Notes under the pieces: model-generated
What the model was told of the DNA's origin: nothing
The model's database searches: none
What the model saw: the letters and a program-made list of their open reading frames with translations, nothing else
Source of the DNA: an uncultured Caryophanales bacterium
GTDB taxonomy: Bacteria > Bacillota_I > Bacilli_A > RF39 > UBA660
Direction of reading: 5' to 3'
DNA length: 43,450 bases
NCBI GenBank assembly: GCA_946534345.1
Contig: CAMNCL010000001.1
Location: 151,175 to 194,624 of the forward strand
Made by a program: the position numbers and the translations under genes
Part shown: piece after piece, positions 7,713 through 16,798 of the stretch
How the letters are laid out: every line of letters begins with the position of its first letter
Position numbering within the stretch: position 1 is the stretch's first letter

Positions 7713-8747
7713 ATGAATACGACCAATAAAGTTATTAGATATTTCATAATAATTTTTTTGCTAGCTGCTGGTTTTGCACTAACTATTTTTGGTCTAACTA
7801 AAAGTTATATTTCATTAGAATATGAAGAAGATAATTCAGTAAGTTATAGTGTATATTTAAAAGATAATAATTATTTTGATAGTAAAATTCTTGGAGAGAA
7901 TAGAACATATATTACAAGTATAATTGATTTTATAAGAGTTAAGTTTTTATATAATTTAGATTTTAGTGAAAATGTTAATGGAGAATATACTTATTATATT
8001 CAAGCAGTTGTATCTGCTAATAAACCTAATGGAGATAGTGGTTATTATTGGCAAAAGAAATATAATTTGCTTGAACCTAAAACATTAAAACTAAATAATG
8101 TTAATGCTCTATATATAAATGAAATGGTAGATATTGACTATAGTAAATATGATAAAATTTTAGAAGAGTTTAAGACTGATTATTCTATTCAAACTGATGG
8201 TCAATTAAAAGTAGAATTAGTAGTAGAAAGTAAAATTACTGGTGAAAAATATACTGATTCTATAGAAGTACCTTCTAATTTAAGTTTAAGTGTACCATTA
8301 CTTCAAAAAGCAGTAGAAGCTTCAATTGAGAAGAATGCTGTTAGTAATGATAGTACTTTAACTATGGTTGATCCTATAGCTGCTAAATTTAAATTTGTAT
8401 GTTTAGTTTTAGGCTTAACAATCATTTTCTTAACAATTTTCTTAGTCATTAGAATTATTATTAATAGAAATAAGAATCGTCAAAGACATTTATATGAATC
8501 AACATTAAAGAAGTTTGTAGATAGTCATGATAGTATAATTGCTAATGTTACTAATCTACCTGATGTAAGTAATTTAAGTCTTATAAATGTAAGTTCTTTT
8601 GATGAATTAATAGATGTATATAGTGAAGTAAGAATGCCTATTAATTTCTATGAAAATAAAGAACATACTAAAGCAATATTTAGAATTATAAATGATAATA
8701 TGTGTTGGGAATATGTTTTAGATAAAAATAAAATTGAAAAGAAATAA
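7713..8747 (+). CDS. DUF5305-like membrane protein
   Basis: This 344-residue protein starts three bases after the peptidase stop, behind AAAGGAG. It has a membrane helix at residues 10-32, an extracellular beta-rich domain (about 40-220) containing GEYTYYIQAVVSANKP and a YYWQKKY motif, a second helix at 225-250 and a cytoplasmic tail of about 95 residues. This layout matches DUF5305, a family usually encoded next to SipW-type signal peptidases. The role is unknown; an assembly or anchoring helper for SipW substrates is plausible from context. Confidence 0.65.
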   Translation: MNTTNKVIRYFIIIFLLAAGFALTIFGLTKSYISLEYEEDNSVSYSVYLKDNNYFDSKILGENRTYITSIIDFIRVKFLYNLDFSENVNGEYTYYIQAVVSANKPNGDSGYYWQKKYNLLEPKTLKLNNVNALYINEMVDIDYSKYDKILEEFKTDYSIQTDGQLKVELVVESKITGEKYTDSIEVPSNLSLSVPLLQKAVEASIEKNAVSNDSTLTMVDPIAAKFKFVCLVLGLTIIFLTIFLVIRIIINRNKNRQRHLYESTLKKFVDSHDSIIANVTNLPDVSNLSLINVSSFDELIDVYSEVRMPINFYENKEHTKAIFRIINDNMCWEYVLDKNKIEKK

Positions 8748-8759
8748 AGGAAGATTATT

Positions 8760-11168
8760 ATGAAGAGAAAGAAGACTAATAATTTAAAAGATAATAAGTT
8801 TATTAGATTGAATTTAGTTCTTTCTCTTTTTTTAGTGATTTTATTATTAAGTATATCAGTAGGATTTGCTATTTTTACTCAAGTTATTCATATTGGAGGA
8901 AACGTTTCCTTTGGTACTCAAGGTAAATTTGAAATAACTAATGTTACTAAAATGGAATCTAGTAATACAAGTGATGCTATACCTAGTTGGACTGCTGATA
9001 GTATTGATTTTAATTTAACATTTATTAAAGGAGAAGGAGAAAATCCTGAGTATAGTGCTACTTATAATGTTACTCTAACTAATGATACTTTTTATGAAAG
9101 ATTAGTTTCTGCTTTTAATTTTAGTTTTGAAGTTAATGGGGCAGATGATCAACCTTTAGGTACTATTACTTATGAATTAGATGGTATTGAAGAGGGAGAA
9201 GTAATACAACCATTATCTGAGAAAACATTCTCAGTAATATTTAATTTTACTCCAACAGTAGATGCTGATACATATGATGTTAGTGGAGATAGTTCTATTG
9301 AATCAAACGAAAAGGCTTTCGGAGATATAACTGTTAATAGTATGAATCCTACTACTGGTAGTGTTAAAGATAATAATCTTCAACAAGTAACAGTAAGTCT
9401 AAACAGTACCTATCAATCTGATGTAGATCTAAGCTTTAATATTGTAAGTGATAAATTAGAATTGGTTACTGCTGGTGGAACTGCATTAAGTTCAGTTACA
9501 GTACCTGCTAATTGTGAAGGGCAAACTTATACTTTCTATATTAAGGCTAAAGAAGATGCTTTGTTTCCAGAAGATACTATTACAGCTAAGATAATAGGTG
9601 TTGCTAATAGTTTACCTAATGTTAATTTTGGAAATATTACTCTAGATGTTAATAAACATGAAGAATATGTTGATACAACTCCACCAATAATTAGTGGTTT
9701 AATTGCTACACAAAGTAATGAATTAGGAGTAGTAGATTTAACTTGGAGTGGAACTGATGACTATAGTGGTATTAAGAGTTATACTGTCTTAGTTTGTGAT
9801 AGAAATGGAAATATATTAAATACATATAATGCTGGTACTAATACAAGTTATTCTGTTTCAGGATTAAATAATGGATCAAACGCAAGTACTTATATTTTTA
9901 AAGTATATGGTATTGATAACGAAGATAATACTGCTAGTAATAGTGATATAAGTGGAGCAACTACAAGTAGTGGATATTGTACCGCAACAGAATCTAGTTC
10001 TTACCAATGGACATTTACTGTTACTAGAAAGACTACTAACTTGAGTAGTTCTGGAGAAAATAGTGCTAATATCGGAACTACTTATACCTGTACTTTGACA
10101 GCTAATAATGGTTATTCTCTACCAACTTCTATTACTGTAAGAATGGGAAATACAACATTAACTGAGGATACAGGCTATACTTATAATAGTAATAATGGGC
10201 GAGTATCTATTCCTATTGTTAATGGTAATATTACTATTACCGCAACTGGTAGACAAAATGGTATTTGTTTAATAGAAGGTACAAAAATATTAATGGCTAA
10301 TGGTAAATACAAAAACATTGAAGATGTTAAGTATGATGACTTAATGGCTGTATGGAGTTATAATACTGGAGATTTAGTCTATGAATATCCAATTTGGATA
10401 GAAAGAACAAATATTACAGAAGAGTATTTACAAATTACTTTTGATGATGATACTACACTAAACACTTCCGGAGACCATGGTATTTATAATTATGATTTGG
10501 GTATGTTTGTATCCACAGAAGACAGAGAACATTTAAATGTTGGAAATAGAATAGCTAAAGTAAATAATGGTAAATTACAAATAGTAAAGATTAAAGATAT
10601 AAGATATGTTTCTAAAAAAGTAAAATTATATCATATAATTTCTTCATATTATTTTAATATAATATCAGATGATGTAATTACTACTGATCGTAATTTAATG
10701 ATATCTAATCAATATGGTTTTACTAAAGAACTGACTTGGCCAAATAGTATTCAACATAAAATTATGAATGATCCTAATCATTTATATAAATATAAAGATT
10801 TTAAAGATATAATGCCATATTATATTTTTAAAGGATTAAGAGTTGCAGAGGGTAAATACTTAGTCGATTTAGGATTAACTACTTATGATGAATTAAAAAT
10901 GTATTTACATTTATTCCCAGCTAATCCTGATTATTATAAAAAAGTAGATACAAATGAATCTGGTAAAAGATTATGGATGGTTACTACTTCTTATGATAAA
11001 GTTACTAATTGGAATAAAGATAAATATAAAGTAGAAGAAGGTAGTTATTATAAATTACCTAATAAAAGAAAAGTAAAATGTTTTAGAAATAGTATTAATA
11101 ATGAATGCTACAAACCTGGTAGTAAAATTAAAGTTTATTCAGGAATGCATTTTATTGCAGAAAAATAA
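8760..11168 (+). CDS. large SipW-type surface protein with C-terminal Hint domain
   Basis: The 802-residue protein begins with a SipW-type signal (hydrophobic 17-38, then SVGFAIFTQVIHIGGNV). Order: TasA-like beta region (40-180), beta-sandwich (185-300), fibronectin type III-like domain (about 305-400, DTTPPIISGL to GIDNEDNTAS), an Ig-like module (405-500, CTLTANNGYSLP), then a Hint domain from Cys503 (CLIEGTKILMANGKYKNIED). The block B pattern TSGDHG places His573. The last block reads YYFNIISDDVITTDR and lacks the terminal His-Asn of inteins. Residues 750-802 resemble a Listeria-type Flg_new/InlB B repeat (YKLP...YKPGSKIKV). Cys503 and His573 would allow self-cleavage or hedgehog-like ligation but not splicing. 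Last gene of the operon. Confidence 0.75.
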   Translation: MKRKKTNNLKDNKFIRLNLVLSLFLVILLLSISVGFAIFTQVIHIGGNVSFGTQGKFEITNVTKMESSNTSDAIPSWTADSIDFNLTFIKGEGENPEYSATYNVTLTNDTFYERLVSAFNFSFEVNGADDQPLGTITYELDGIEEGEVIQPLSEKTFSVIFNFTPTVDADTYDVSGDSSIESNEKAFGDITVNSMNPTTGSVKDNNLQQVTVSLNSTYQSDVDLSFNIVSDKLELVTAGGTALSSVTVPANCEGQTYTFYIKAKEDALFPEDTITAKIIGVANSLPNVNFGNITLDVNKHEEYVDTTPPIISGLIATQSNELGVVDLTWSGTDDYSGIKSYTVLVCDRNGNILNTYNAGTNTSYSVSGLNNGSNASTYIFKVYGIDNEDNTASNSDISGATTSSGYCTATESSSYQWTFTVTRKTTNLSSSGENSANIGTTYTCTLTANNGYSLPTSITVRMGNTTLTEDTGYTYNSNNGRVSIPIVNGNITITATGRQNGICLIEGTKILMANGKYKNIEDVKYDDLMAVWSYNTGDLVYEYPIWIERTNITEEYLQITFDDDTTLNTSGDHGIYNYDLGMFVSTEDREHLNVGNRIAKVNNGKLQIVKIKDIRYVSKKVKLYHIISSYYFNIISDDVITTDRNLMISNQYGFTKELTWPNSIQHKIMNDPNHLYKYKDFKDIMPYYIFKGLRVAEGKYLVDLGLTTYDELKMYLHLFPANPDYYKKVDTNESGKRLWMVTTSYDKVTNWNKDKYKVEEGSYYKLPNKRKVKCFRNSINNECYKPGSKIKVYSGMHFIAEK

Positions 11169-11192
11169 AAAGACTATAAATATAGTCTTTTT
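11167..11192 (+). terminator. bidirectional terminator between convergent genes
   Basis: A near-perfect palindrome (AAAAAGACTATA / TATAGTCTTTTT) lies between the stops of the convergent genes, with A and T tracts on both sides, so it can stop transcription from either direction. The minus-strand gene's stop overlaps its right arm. Confidence 0.85.
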
Positions 11193-12570
11193 AATTTACT
11201 TTAATCTTTTTAATAGGTACTATTACCATGCATAATGATAATAGTATTAATAATCCTTCATCATCAGTATTTGTAGTACTTATGCCAGTTTTTGGTGGAA
11301 CTATTTCTGCTTTCTTCTTTGGTTGTTTCTTTGGCTCTTCTGGTTTAAGTGTATTTTTTACTTCTAATTCTACTATATAATCTTCATCATATGGATTAAA
11401 CCAAGTGATTCCAAGTAAGTTTTGATATGCACCCTCATCAAAATTGTTTGGTGATGGATCAGATGAAGTATTATTAGTTGAATAAATATAAATATGCATA
11501 TCAGATGGATGATGATCTCCATCACTTACTAAGAATTGATATAATTCATAGTATCTAGCAATTATTTTTCTAATTTCTTCATCATTTTTAGCATTATGTG
11601 TTCTAGGATCATCCCAGTGTCTAGCTAAATTACCAAAAGCATCACCTTCACCAATAACTGTTTTATAGATACTTTTACCTAATGGACTAGTTGGATCATA
11701 TACAAAACTTTTATACCATGGATATAAATACCACATATATCTACCATCATCAGTTATATAGTAATCAGTTTCTTCATAGTTTTCAGGCTTACTATTAACA
11801 GATACTCTTTGAGTTCTAGTTAAACCAGCATTAGTATAATTTTTTAATGCAGCTTCAGTTACATATCTAATTTCAGCTTCAGATAAATCACTAAATTTTT
11901 CAGTAGCTTGTTGTCTATGATAGATAACATCAAGTACTTTATTATATAGTTCTTCATCAGTTAATGATTGATCAGATACATCTTTCTTTTCTTGATTTCC
12001 ATGAGCATCAATATAAGTAGTTTGTTGTGTATAGTTTCTAATATCTTCTGGTGTAATTACATTACCATCATATTTAGATTCTTTATCTGGTGTCTCCCAA
12101 TCTTGATTGATACAGTAAACTTCGCTTTTAACTCCTTTGCTTTCTACATAATATAATGGAGTACCATTATAATGTTCACAAGGTGTTTCAGAAAAGTCTA
12201 CTCCAGCATCTATCTCATTAATTTCTACTTTAACAGTAAAAGATTGATCTTCTGCACCTTCATATCCTTCAGGAGCACTTGCTTCATGTAGAGTATATTC
12301 TCCTTCTGGTATGAATGATGTATGAGGATTACCATCTGATACCCATTCATCCACAACAGTACCTTCATTATCAATTATTTGTAATGTTGCGCCTTCCAAG
12401 GCATTACCATCTTGATCTACTTTAGTAGTAATTACTGCTACTTTGTGTACTTCAATAGAACTGTCATCATTACTATTATCAGTAGGTGTTTCAGTCATCG
12501 CAAATACATTAGTAGGAGTAAATAATACTACTGAGAAAACAATACCTAATACTATTAATACTTTTTTCAT
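11191..12570 (-). CDS. thioester-domain-like/Cna-B surface protein with PPKTG tail
   Basis: The 459-residue protein has a signal peptide (1-24, ending VFA|MT), a SpaA/Cna-B domain (about 42-127; Lys50, LHEASAPEGY with Glu96), then a domain resembling class I thioester domains (138-390). YCINQ places the thioester-type Cys153, but the position equivalent to the thioester Gln (TQxA motif) reads TEAALK with Glu239. A Lys/Pro linker leads to PPKTG, a hydrophobic helix and a KKIKVN tail, a variant sortase signal. The start ATG has GGAGG six bases before it. It is a paralogue of the protein at 37935-39671. A cell-wall adhesin is likely; covalent binding to host surfaces is doubtful given the Glu. 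Confidence 0.75.
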   Translation of the reverse strand: MKKVLIVLGIVFSVVLFTPTNVFAMTETPTDNSNDDSSIEVHKVAVITTKVDQDGNALEGATLQIIDNEGTVVDEWVSDGNPHTSFIPEGEYTLHEASAPEGYEGAEDQSFTVKVEINEIDAGVDFSETPCEHYNGTPLYYVESKGVKSEVYCINQDWETPDKESKYDGNVITPEDIRNYTQQTTYIDAHGNQEKKDVSDQSLTDEELYNKVLDVIYHRQQATEKFSDLSEAEIRYVTEAALKNYTNAGLTRTQRVSVNSKPENYEETDYYITDDGRYMWYLYPWYKSFVYDPTSPLGKSIYKTVIGEGDAFGNLARHWDDPRTHNAKNDEEIRKIIARYYELYQFLVSDGDHHPSDMHIYIYSTNNTSSDPSPNNFDEGAYQNLLGITWFNPYDEDYIVELEVKNTLKPEEPKKQPKKKAEIVPPKTGISTTNTDDEGLLILLSLCMVIVPIKKIKVN

Positions 12571-12724
12571 ACGAACCTCCCTAATAATTTTAATTGTTTT
12601 CTATACTAACACTTTATCTAAATAAATACAAATACTTTTTTTGTAAATTTTTAGATTACTTTTAGTTGATTAAGCAAAATATTAAACATTTATGTGTAAA
12701 GTAAAGCAAAGTATACTCAATTAA

Positions 12725-12753
12725 TTGTATCCATTTTATTTTTTTGATATTAT
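12725..12753 (+). promoter_or_regulatory. promoter of the Pro/Gln-rich membrane protein gene
   Basis: TTGTAT (12725-12730), 17-nt spacer, TATTAT (12748-12753), 24 nt before the start codon. The 207-bp divergent region to the minus-strand gene shows no clear promoter in the other direction. Confidence 0.5.
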
Positions 12754-12777
12754 AGTAGTAATAATAGGAGTGATTAT

Positions 12778-14436
12778 ATGGAAAATAATAATGAAAATAT
12801 TCAAACAGAACAAACAAACGAAACAGTTCAACAAGGAGTAACAAATCAACCTAGTGTTGCGGCACAACCAGAACAACAACCAGTGTCTCCTCAACCAGTT
12901 CAACAAGAACAGCCTGTACAACCACAAACTGTACAACCACAGCCAGTTCAACCACAGCCAGTTCAACCAGAGCAACCTCAACCTGCACAACCACCAGTTA
13001 CACCTCCAACAGAAAATAATGGAGCACAAAGTACAGAACCAGTAGTTGAACCCGAGAAGAAAGGTAATAAGAAGATAATAGGAATAGTTGCAGGAGTACT
13101 TATTTTAATCTGTGCTGCAGTATTATTACTACCAAAACTATTATTGACTGATAAAGTAATAGTAGATCAAGGAGTAAAAACAGTATTTGAAGCTGCTAGA
13201 GAGTCATTAAAAATAGCTAAGGAGAATAGCTTAGATTATGATATTGAAAAGGATATTGTTGGTCTAGATGGTACTGTTAAAATTAATTCTGATTATAAAG
13301 ATTCAGAAATAGATTTAACTAAATTAAAAAATTATAAATTATCTTATGATGCTGCTATAAGTAAAAAAGATAATAAAGCAAGTGGTGGCGTATCTCTAAC
13401 TAATGGTAAAGAGAATATCGAAGCAAATGCTATGATTAAAGGTAAAGATGTTTTTATTAGTTTAGGTGATTTATATAATAAAACTATTAAAACTGAAACT
13501 GAGACAGAAATAAAAGATATTGAAGTAAGCAATATAACTACAGAAGATATAGAATTAGTACTTAATAAAACTGAATCAGTTATTAGAGAGAAAGTAAAAG
13601 ATGCAAAAATCGAATCAGAGAGTGTTACTAAAGAGATTAATGGTAAAAAAGGTAAATTTGATAAAGTGTCTTATAAAGTAGATACAGCAGCTTATGTTAA
13701 GTCAGTACTTGAAGCATATCAAAGTGATGAAGAAGTCTTAGATTCTTTAGCTAAAATGTCTAACAATACAAAAAAAGAAGTTAAAGAGACAATAAAAAAA
13801 CTACTTGACAGTTTAAAAGATGCTGAAAAAGAAGAAATAACTATTAATATTTATACTTCAGGTTTAATTCCTTCATCTAAAGAGATTGAAATACTTATTG
13901 ATAAAGATGATAGTATGGTTATTGATATCGATGGAGATGTATATAAATATAAGTTAAAGGCTGACAACAAAGAAGTTGCTTCTGGAACTTATAATAAAGA
14001 TAAGAGAGAGTTTACTCTTAATGTAAAAGAAGAAACTACTAAAGTAGATGTAAAACTTACTGCTAAAACTAACAATAAATTAGTTGGAAATGTAAGTATC
14101 AAATCTGATTCAACAAATATTACTTTTGATTTCGAACAAAATACAAAAGTTAATAAAAAAACAGCTAATAGTAATTTCAAAGGTACATTGAATTATAAAG
14201 CTGGAGAAGAAAAGTTTAAATTTGATATTGAAGTAGATACTAATGCTACTGTAGGAGCTAAAGTAAAAAATGTCAGTGAAGCAAATACAATTGCTGCAGA
14301 TCAAATAAGTGAAGCAGAAATGAATGATATCTATACTAAGTTATATGGAAAAATTAATAATGTATTGAAAGATATTGTTCCTAATTATGATATGAGTGAG
14401 ATGGCTAATAGTTCACTATTTAAAAAGATTGCCTAA
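12778..14436 (+). CDS. membrane-anchored protein with Pro/Gln-rich N terminus
   Basis: The 552-residue product has no signal peptide at its start. Residues 1-96 are disordered and rich in Gln, Pro and Val, with QPVQP repeats between 31 and 77. A single membrane helix follows at 100-119, preceded by EKKGNKK, so the short N-terminal part is cytoplasmic and the remaining 430 residues lie outside. The outer part is a Lys/Asp-rich beta and helix domain without recognisable motif, a type seen in DUF-level Bacillota membrane proteins. Start ATG lies seven bases after AGGAG. It has its own promoter and terminator. Function unknown; a sensor or envelope scaffold is possible. Confidence 0.6.
   Translation: MENNNENIQTEQTNETVQQGVTNQPSVAAQPEQQPVSPQPVQQEQPVQPQTVQPQPVQPQPVQPEQPQPAQPPVTPPTENNGAQSTEPVVEPEKKGNKKIIGIVAGVLILICAAVLLLPKLLLTDKVIVDQGVKTVFEAARESLKIAKENSLDYDIEKDIVGLDGTVKINSDYKDSEIDLTKLKNYKLSYDAAISKKDNKASGGVSLTNGKENIEANAMIKGKDVFISLGDLYNKTIKTETETEIKDIEVSNITTEDIELVLNKTESVIREKVKDAKIESESVTKEINGKKGKFDKVSYKVDTAAYVKSVLEAYQSDEEVLDSLAKMSNNTKKEVKETIKKLLDSLKDAEKEEITINIYTSGLIPSSKEIEILIDKDDSMVIDIDGDVYKYKLKADNKEVASGTYNKDKREFTLNVKEETTKVDVKLTAKTNNKLVGNVSIKSDSTNITFDFEQNTKVNKKTANSNFKGTLNYKAGEEKFKFDIEVDTNATVGAKVKNVSEANTIAADQISEAEMNDIYTKLYGKINNVLKDIVPNYDMSEMANSSLFKKIA
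12868..13008 (+). repeat. Pro/Gln codon repeat tract
   Basis: CCA, CAA, GTT and CAG codons repeat here in units such as CAGCCAGTTCAACCA, encoding QPVQP repeats. Such tracts often vary in length between strains. Confidence 0.7.
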
Positions 14437-14461
14437 AAGTAGATTAATTTCTACTTTTTTT
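14435..14461 (+). terminator. intrinsic terminator
   Basis: AAAAGTAGA (14435-14443) pairs with TCTACTTTT (14450-14458) across TTAATT, with continuing Ts; it starts at the stop codon. Confidence 0.85.
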
Positions 14462-14485
14462 GTATAATGATTAAGTGGTGATTTT

Positions 14486-15328
14486 ATGAGAACTTGCTTA
14501 GTATTAGAAGGTGGAGGACTTAGAGGTATATATACAGCTGGAGTTCTTGATGAAATGTTAAAAGATAAAATAAAAGTAGATGCTATTATTGGAGTATCAA
14601 TGGGAGCATTAATTGGTATAAATTATAAATCTAAACAACCTGAGAGAGCTATTAGATATAATTTAAGATATTGTAATGATAAAAGATATATGGGACTACA
14701 AAGTTTAATTAAAACAGGTAATATAGCTAATAAAGAATTTGCTTATTATAAAGTACCTAATGAATTAGATAAGTTTGATTATGATACTTATAAAAAATCT
14801 AAAATTAAAATGTATGTTACAGTTACTAACTTAGAAACAGGAGAAGCAGAATATATTGAAATAAAAGATGCTAAAGATAATATTGAGTACTTGAGAGCAT
14901 CCTCTTCAATACCAGGAGTATCAAGAATTGTAGAAGTGTGCGATAAAAAGTATCTCGATGGAGGTATAGCTGACTCTATACCTGTAAAAAAAGCTTTAGA
15001 ATTAGGTTATGATAGAGTAATAGTAGTATTAACTAGACCAATAGAGTATCGTAAAAAGTTAACTGAAATGAAATGGCTACAGGCTAGATATAAGAAGTAT
15101 CCTAAATTTAAGAAAGCAATTGCTTCTAGAAATAAAAACTATAATAAAACATTAGATGAAATAATTAAGTTAGAAAAAAACAATAAAGTATTTTGTATAA
15201 GACCAAGTAGACAAGTAAAAATAAGTAGAGTAGAAAAGAATGAAAGAATCATCTTAGAACAATATAATCTAGGTAGAGAAGATTACTTAAATAGAAAAGA
15301 AGATTTACTTAAATATTTAAAAAAATAG
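14486..15328 (+). CDS. patatin-like phospholipase
   Basis: This 280-residue protein has the patatin signature set: oxyanion loop EGGGLRG at residues 8-14, lipase box GVSMG with nucleophile Ser38, and DGG with catalytic Asp158. The family hydrolyses acyl ester bonds of phospholipids or related lipids with a Ser-Asp dyad, usually at the inner membrane face. The length fits the short bacterial RssA/YjjU-like branch. GTGGTGAT serves as ribosome binding site. It lies nine bases before a YbaK-like gene, probably one operon. The lipid substrate cannot be read from the sequence. Confidence 0.85.
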   Translation: MRTCLVLEGGGLRGIYTAGVLDEMLKDKIKVDAIIGVSMGALIGINYKSKQPERAIRYNLRYCNDKRYMGLQSLIKTGNIANKEFAYYKVPNELDKFDYDTYKKSKIKMYVTVTNLETGEAEYIEIKDAKDNIEYLRASSSIPGVSRIVEVCDKKYLDGGIADSIPVKKALELGYDRVIVVLTRPIEYRKKLTEMKWLQARYKKYPKFKKAIASRNKNYNKTLDEIIKLEKNNKVFCIRPSRQVKISRVEKNERIILEQYNLGREDYLNRKEDLLKYLKK

Positions 15329-15336
15329 GTGAAATT

Positions 15337-15804
15337 ATGGAAAAAACAAATGTAATGCGTATCCTTGATCAAAAGAAAATTAATTATAAGAGTTATTCAT
15401 ATGTAGATACAGATGCCGTTAGTGGTATGGAAGTTGCTGAAGTATTAGGAGAAGATCCTAATCAAGTATTTAAAACTCTTGTTACAGTATCTAATACTAA
15501 TAATTATTATGTGTTTGTCATACCAGTAAATAAAGAATTAGATTTAAAAAAAGCTGCGAAAGCAGTAGGTGTAAAAAGTGTTTCAATGTTAAAACAAAAA
15601 GACTTACTACCTTTAACTGGTTATATACATGGAGGATGTTCTCCTATTGGTATGAAGAAGAGTTTTCTAACTACTTTTGATAGTAGTTGTGAGAACTATG
15701 AAACTATTTTATTTAGTGCAGGTAAAATAGGTTATCAAGTAGAAGTAAAAGTAAGTGATTTAAAAAGTATTATAAGATTACAAATTGACAATATAATTTA
15801 TTAA
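15337..15804 (+). CDS. ybaK: YbaK/EbsC-type aminoacyl-tRNA deacylase
   Basis: The 155-residue protein follows the YbaK fold from end to end: NVMRILDQKKINY, DPNQVFKTLV, YVFVIPVNKELDLKKAAKA and the GYIHGGCSPIGMKK loop. YbaK clears Cys from mischarged tRNA(Pro) in trans; Lys in FKTLV is a conserved active-site residue. The closeness to classical YbaK supports a Cys-tRNA deacylase. A second, more distant member of the superfamily is at 21503-21964. It follows the patatin gene by eight bases. Confidence 0.85.
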   Translation: MEKTNVMRILDQKKINYKSYSYVDTDAVSGMEVAEVLGEDPNQVFKTLVTVSNTNNYYVFVIPVNKELDLKKAAKAVGVKSVSMLKQKDLLPLTGYIHGGCSPIGMKKSFLTTFDSSCENYETILFSAGKIGYQVEVKVSDLKSIIRLQIDNIIY

Positions 15805-15806
15805 AG

Positions 15807-15830
15807 AGTAGAAATAATCTACTTTTTTTT
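15807..15830 (+). terminator. intrinsic terminator
   Basis: AGTAGA (15807-15812) and TCTACT (15818-15823) pair around AATAA, followed by eight or more Ts. Confidence 0.8.
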
Positions 15831-15853
15831 ATATACTAATACTAGGTGATTAT

Positions 15854-16744
15854 ATGGATAATAATTCAATAATTGAAAGAGAAAAGCACTTTATTGATGA
15901 AATAAGTGATAAATATAATTACGATAGTAATATTAGACATTTACTATATATAATGATTCCAGCTTTTATAATAAAGTATGGTATAAGCAAAGAAAAACTA
16001 ATATTAAATACATTTAGAAATATAAGAATAATGAGTAGTAATAAAGAAAGTAAAATAATAAGAGCTTACTATTCATCTACTCCATATAAAGATATTAATG
16101 AATATAAAACTAGAAAATATATGATGATACAAAACTATAATAATATTAGTTTAGTAGAATTATTAGATAATTTAGTACATGAATTTAATCATGCAGTTAA
16201 TTCATATTTAAATGAAATTAAAGTTACTAATAAATATGTATTACTTAGGACAGGTTTAACTTATAGAATTTATCGAAAGAATGATTTAAGTTTTGTTAAA
16301 AAACATGAATCTTATTTATTAGAAGAGATTATTAATACTAAACAGACTGAAGATATTATTAATATTATTAAAACATTTGATTCTAATGATCCAACTATTT
16401 ATGCAATTAATTCTGAAACAGAACATAAGTATAATTCTAATGCTTATTATCTACAGAGTTATGTATGTAAAGAAATACTTAATAATAGAACATTTATATC
16501 TACTTTAGAAAACTTAAGAATAAATGGAGAAATTTATGATATAAGTAGTTGGTTTGATAATATAGTAGGAACTAAAGGTAAATATAAAGAGTTAAATAAT
16601 TTATTAAATGAAGCATATAATTTAGAAATGTCTTTAGTAGATAAAAAAGTATTTAAACAATTTACTATTAATAAGATTAGAAGTGTCTTAAGAGATATTC
16701 TTAGAATAGTAAATGATTTTAATAATAATGTTAATTTCAAATAA
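15854..16744 (+). CDS. HExxH protein, putative zinc metallopeptidase
   Basis: The 296-residue soluble protein starts at ATG 15854 behind TAGGTGAT. Residues around 112-118 read LVHEFNHAVN, a zinc-binding HExxH motif in a helix. A possible third ligand is Glu in ESYLLEEIINT, about 40 residues later, which would make it a gluzincin-like enzyme. No signal peptide or membrane helix is visible, so any activity is cytoplasmic. The rest is helical and Asn/Lys-rich and not recognised. A second, shorter HExxH protein occurs at 34967. It is followed immediately by the promoter of the ClpX-like gene. Confidence 0.5.
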   Translation: MDNNSIIEREKHFIDEISDKYNYDSNIRHLLYIMIPAFIIKYGISKEKLILNTFRNIRIMSSNKESKIIRAYYSSTPYKDINEYKTRKYMMIQNYNNISLVELLDNLVHEFNHAVNSYLNEIKVTNKYVLLRTGLTYRIYRKNDLSFVKKHESYLLEEIINTKQTEDIINIIKTFDSNDPTIYAINSETEHKYNSNAYYLQSYVCKEILNNRTFISTLENLRINGEIYDISSWFDNIVGTKGKYKELNNLLNEAYNLEMSLVDKKVFKQFTINKIRSVLRDILRIVNDFNNNVNFK

Positions 16745-16773
16745 TTGACTTTGTAAATGTAAACAGGTATAAT
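16745..16773 (+). promoter_or_regulatory. near-consensus promoter of the ClpX-like gene
   Basis: TTGACT (16745-16750), 17-nt spacer, TATAAT (16768-16773), 25 nt upstream of the start codon. The -35 begins directly after the preceding stop. Confidence 0.85.
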
Positions 16774-16798
16774 TTTTAAGTAATTGGGAGTGTTTGGT

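Noticed and set aside
10260-11168. A splicing intein
   Set aside because: The terminal His-Asn and a following Cys/Ser/Thr are missing, and no conserved host protein is interrupted; a Hint domain is the better reading.
12736-13029. Trp/Leu-rich minus-strand open frame
   Set aside because: It is the mirror image of the CCA/CAA repeat tract of the Pro/Gln-rich gene, has no ribosome binding site and is confined to the repeat.
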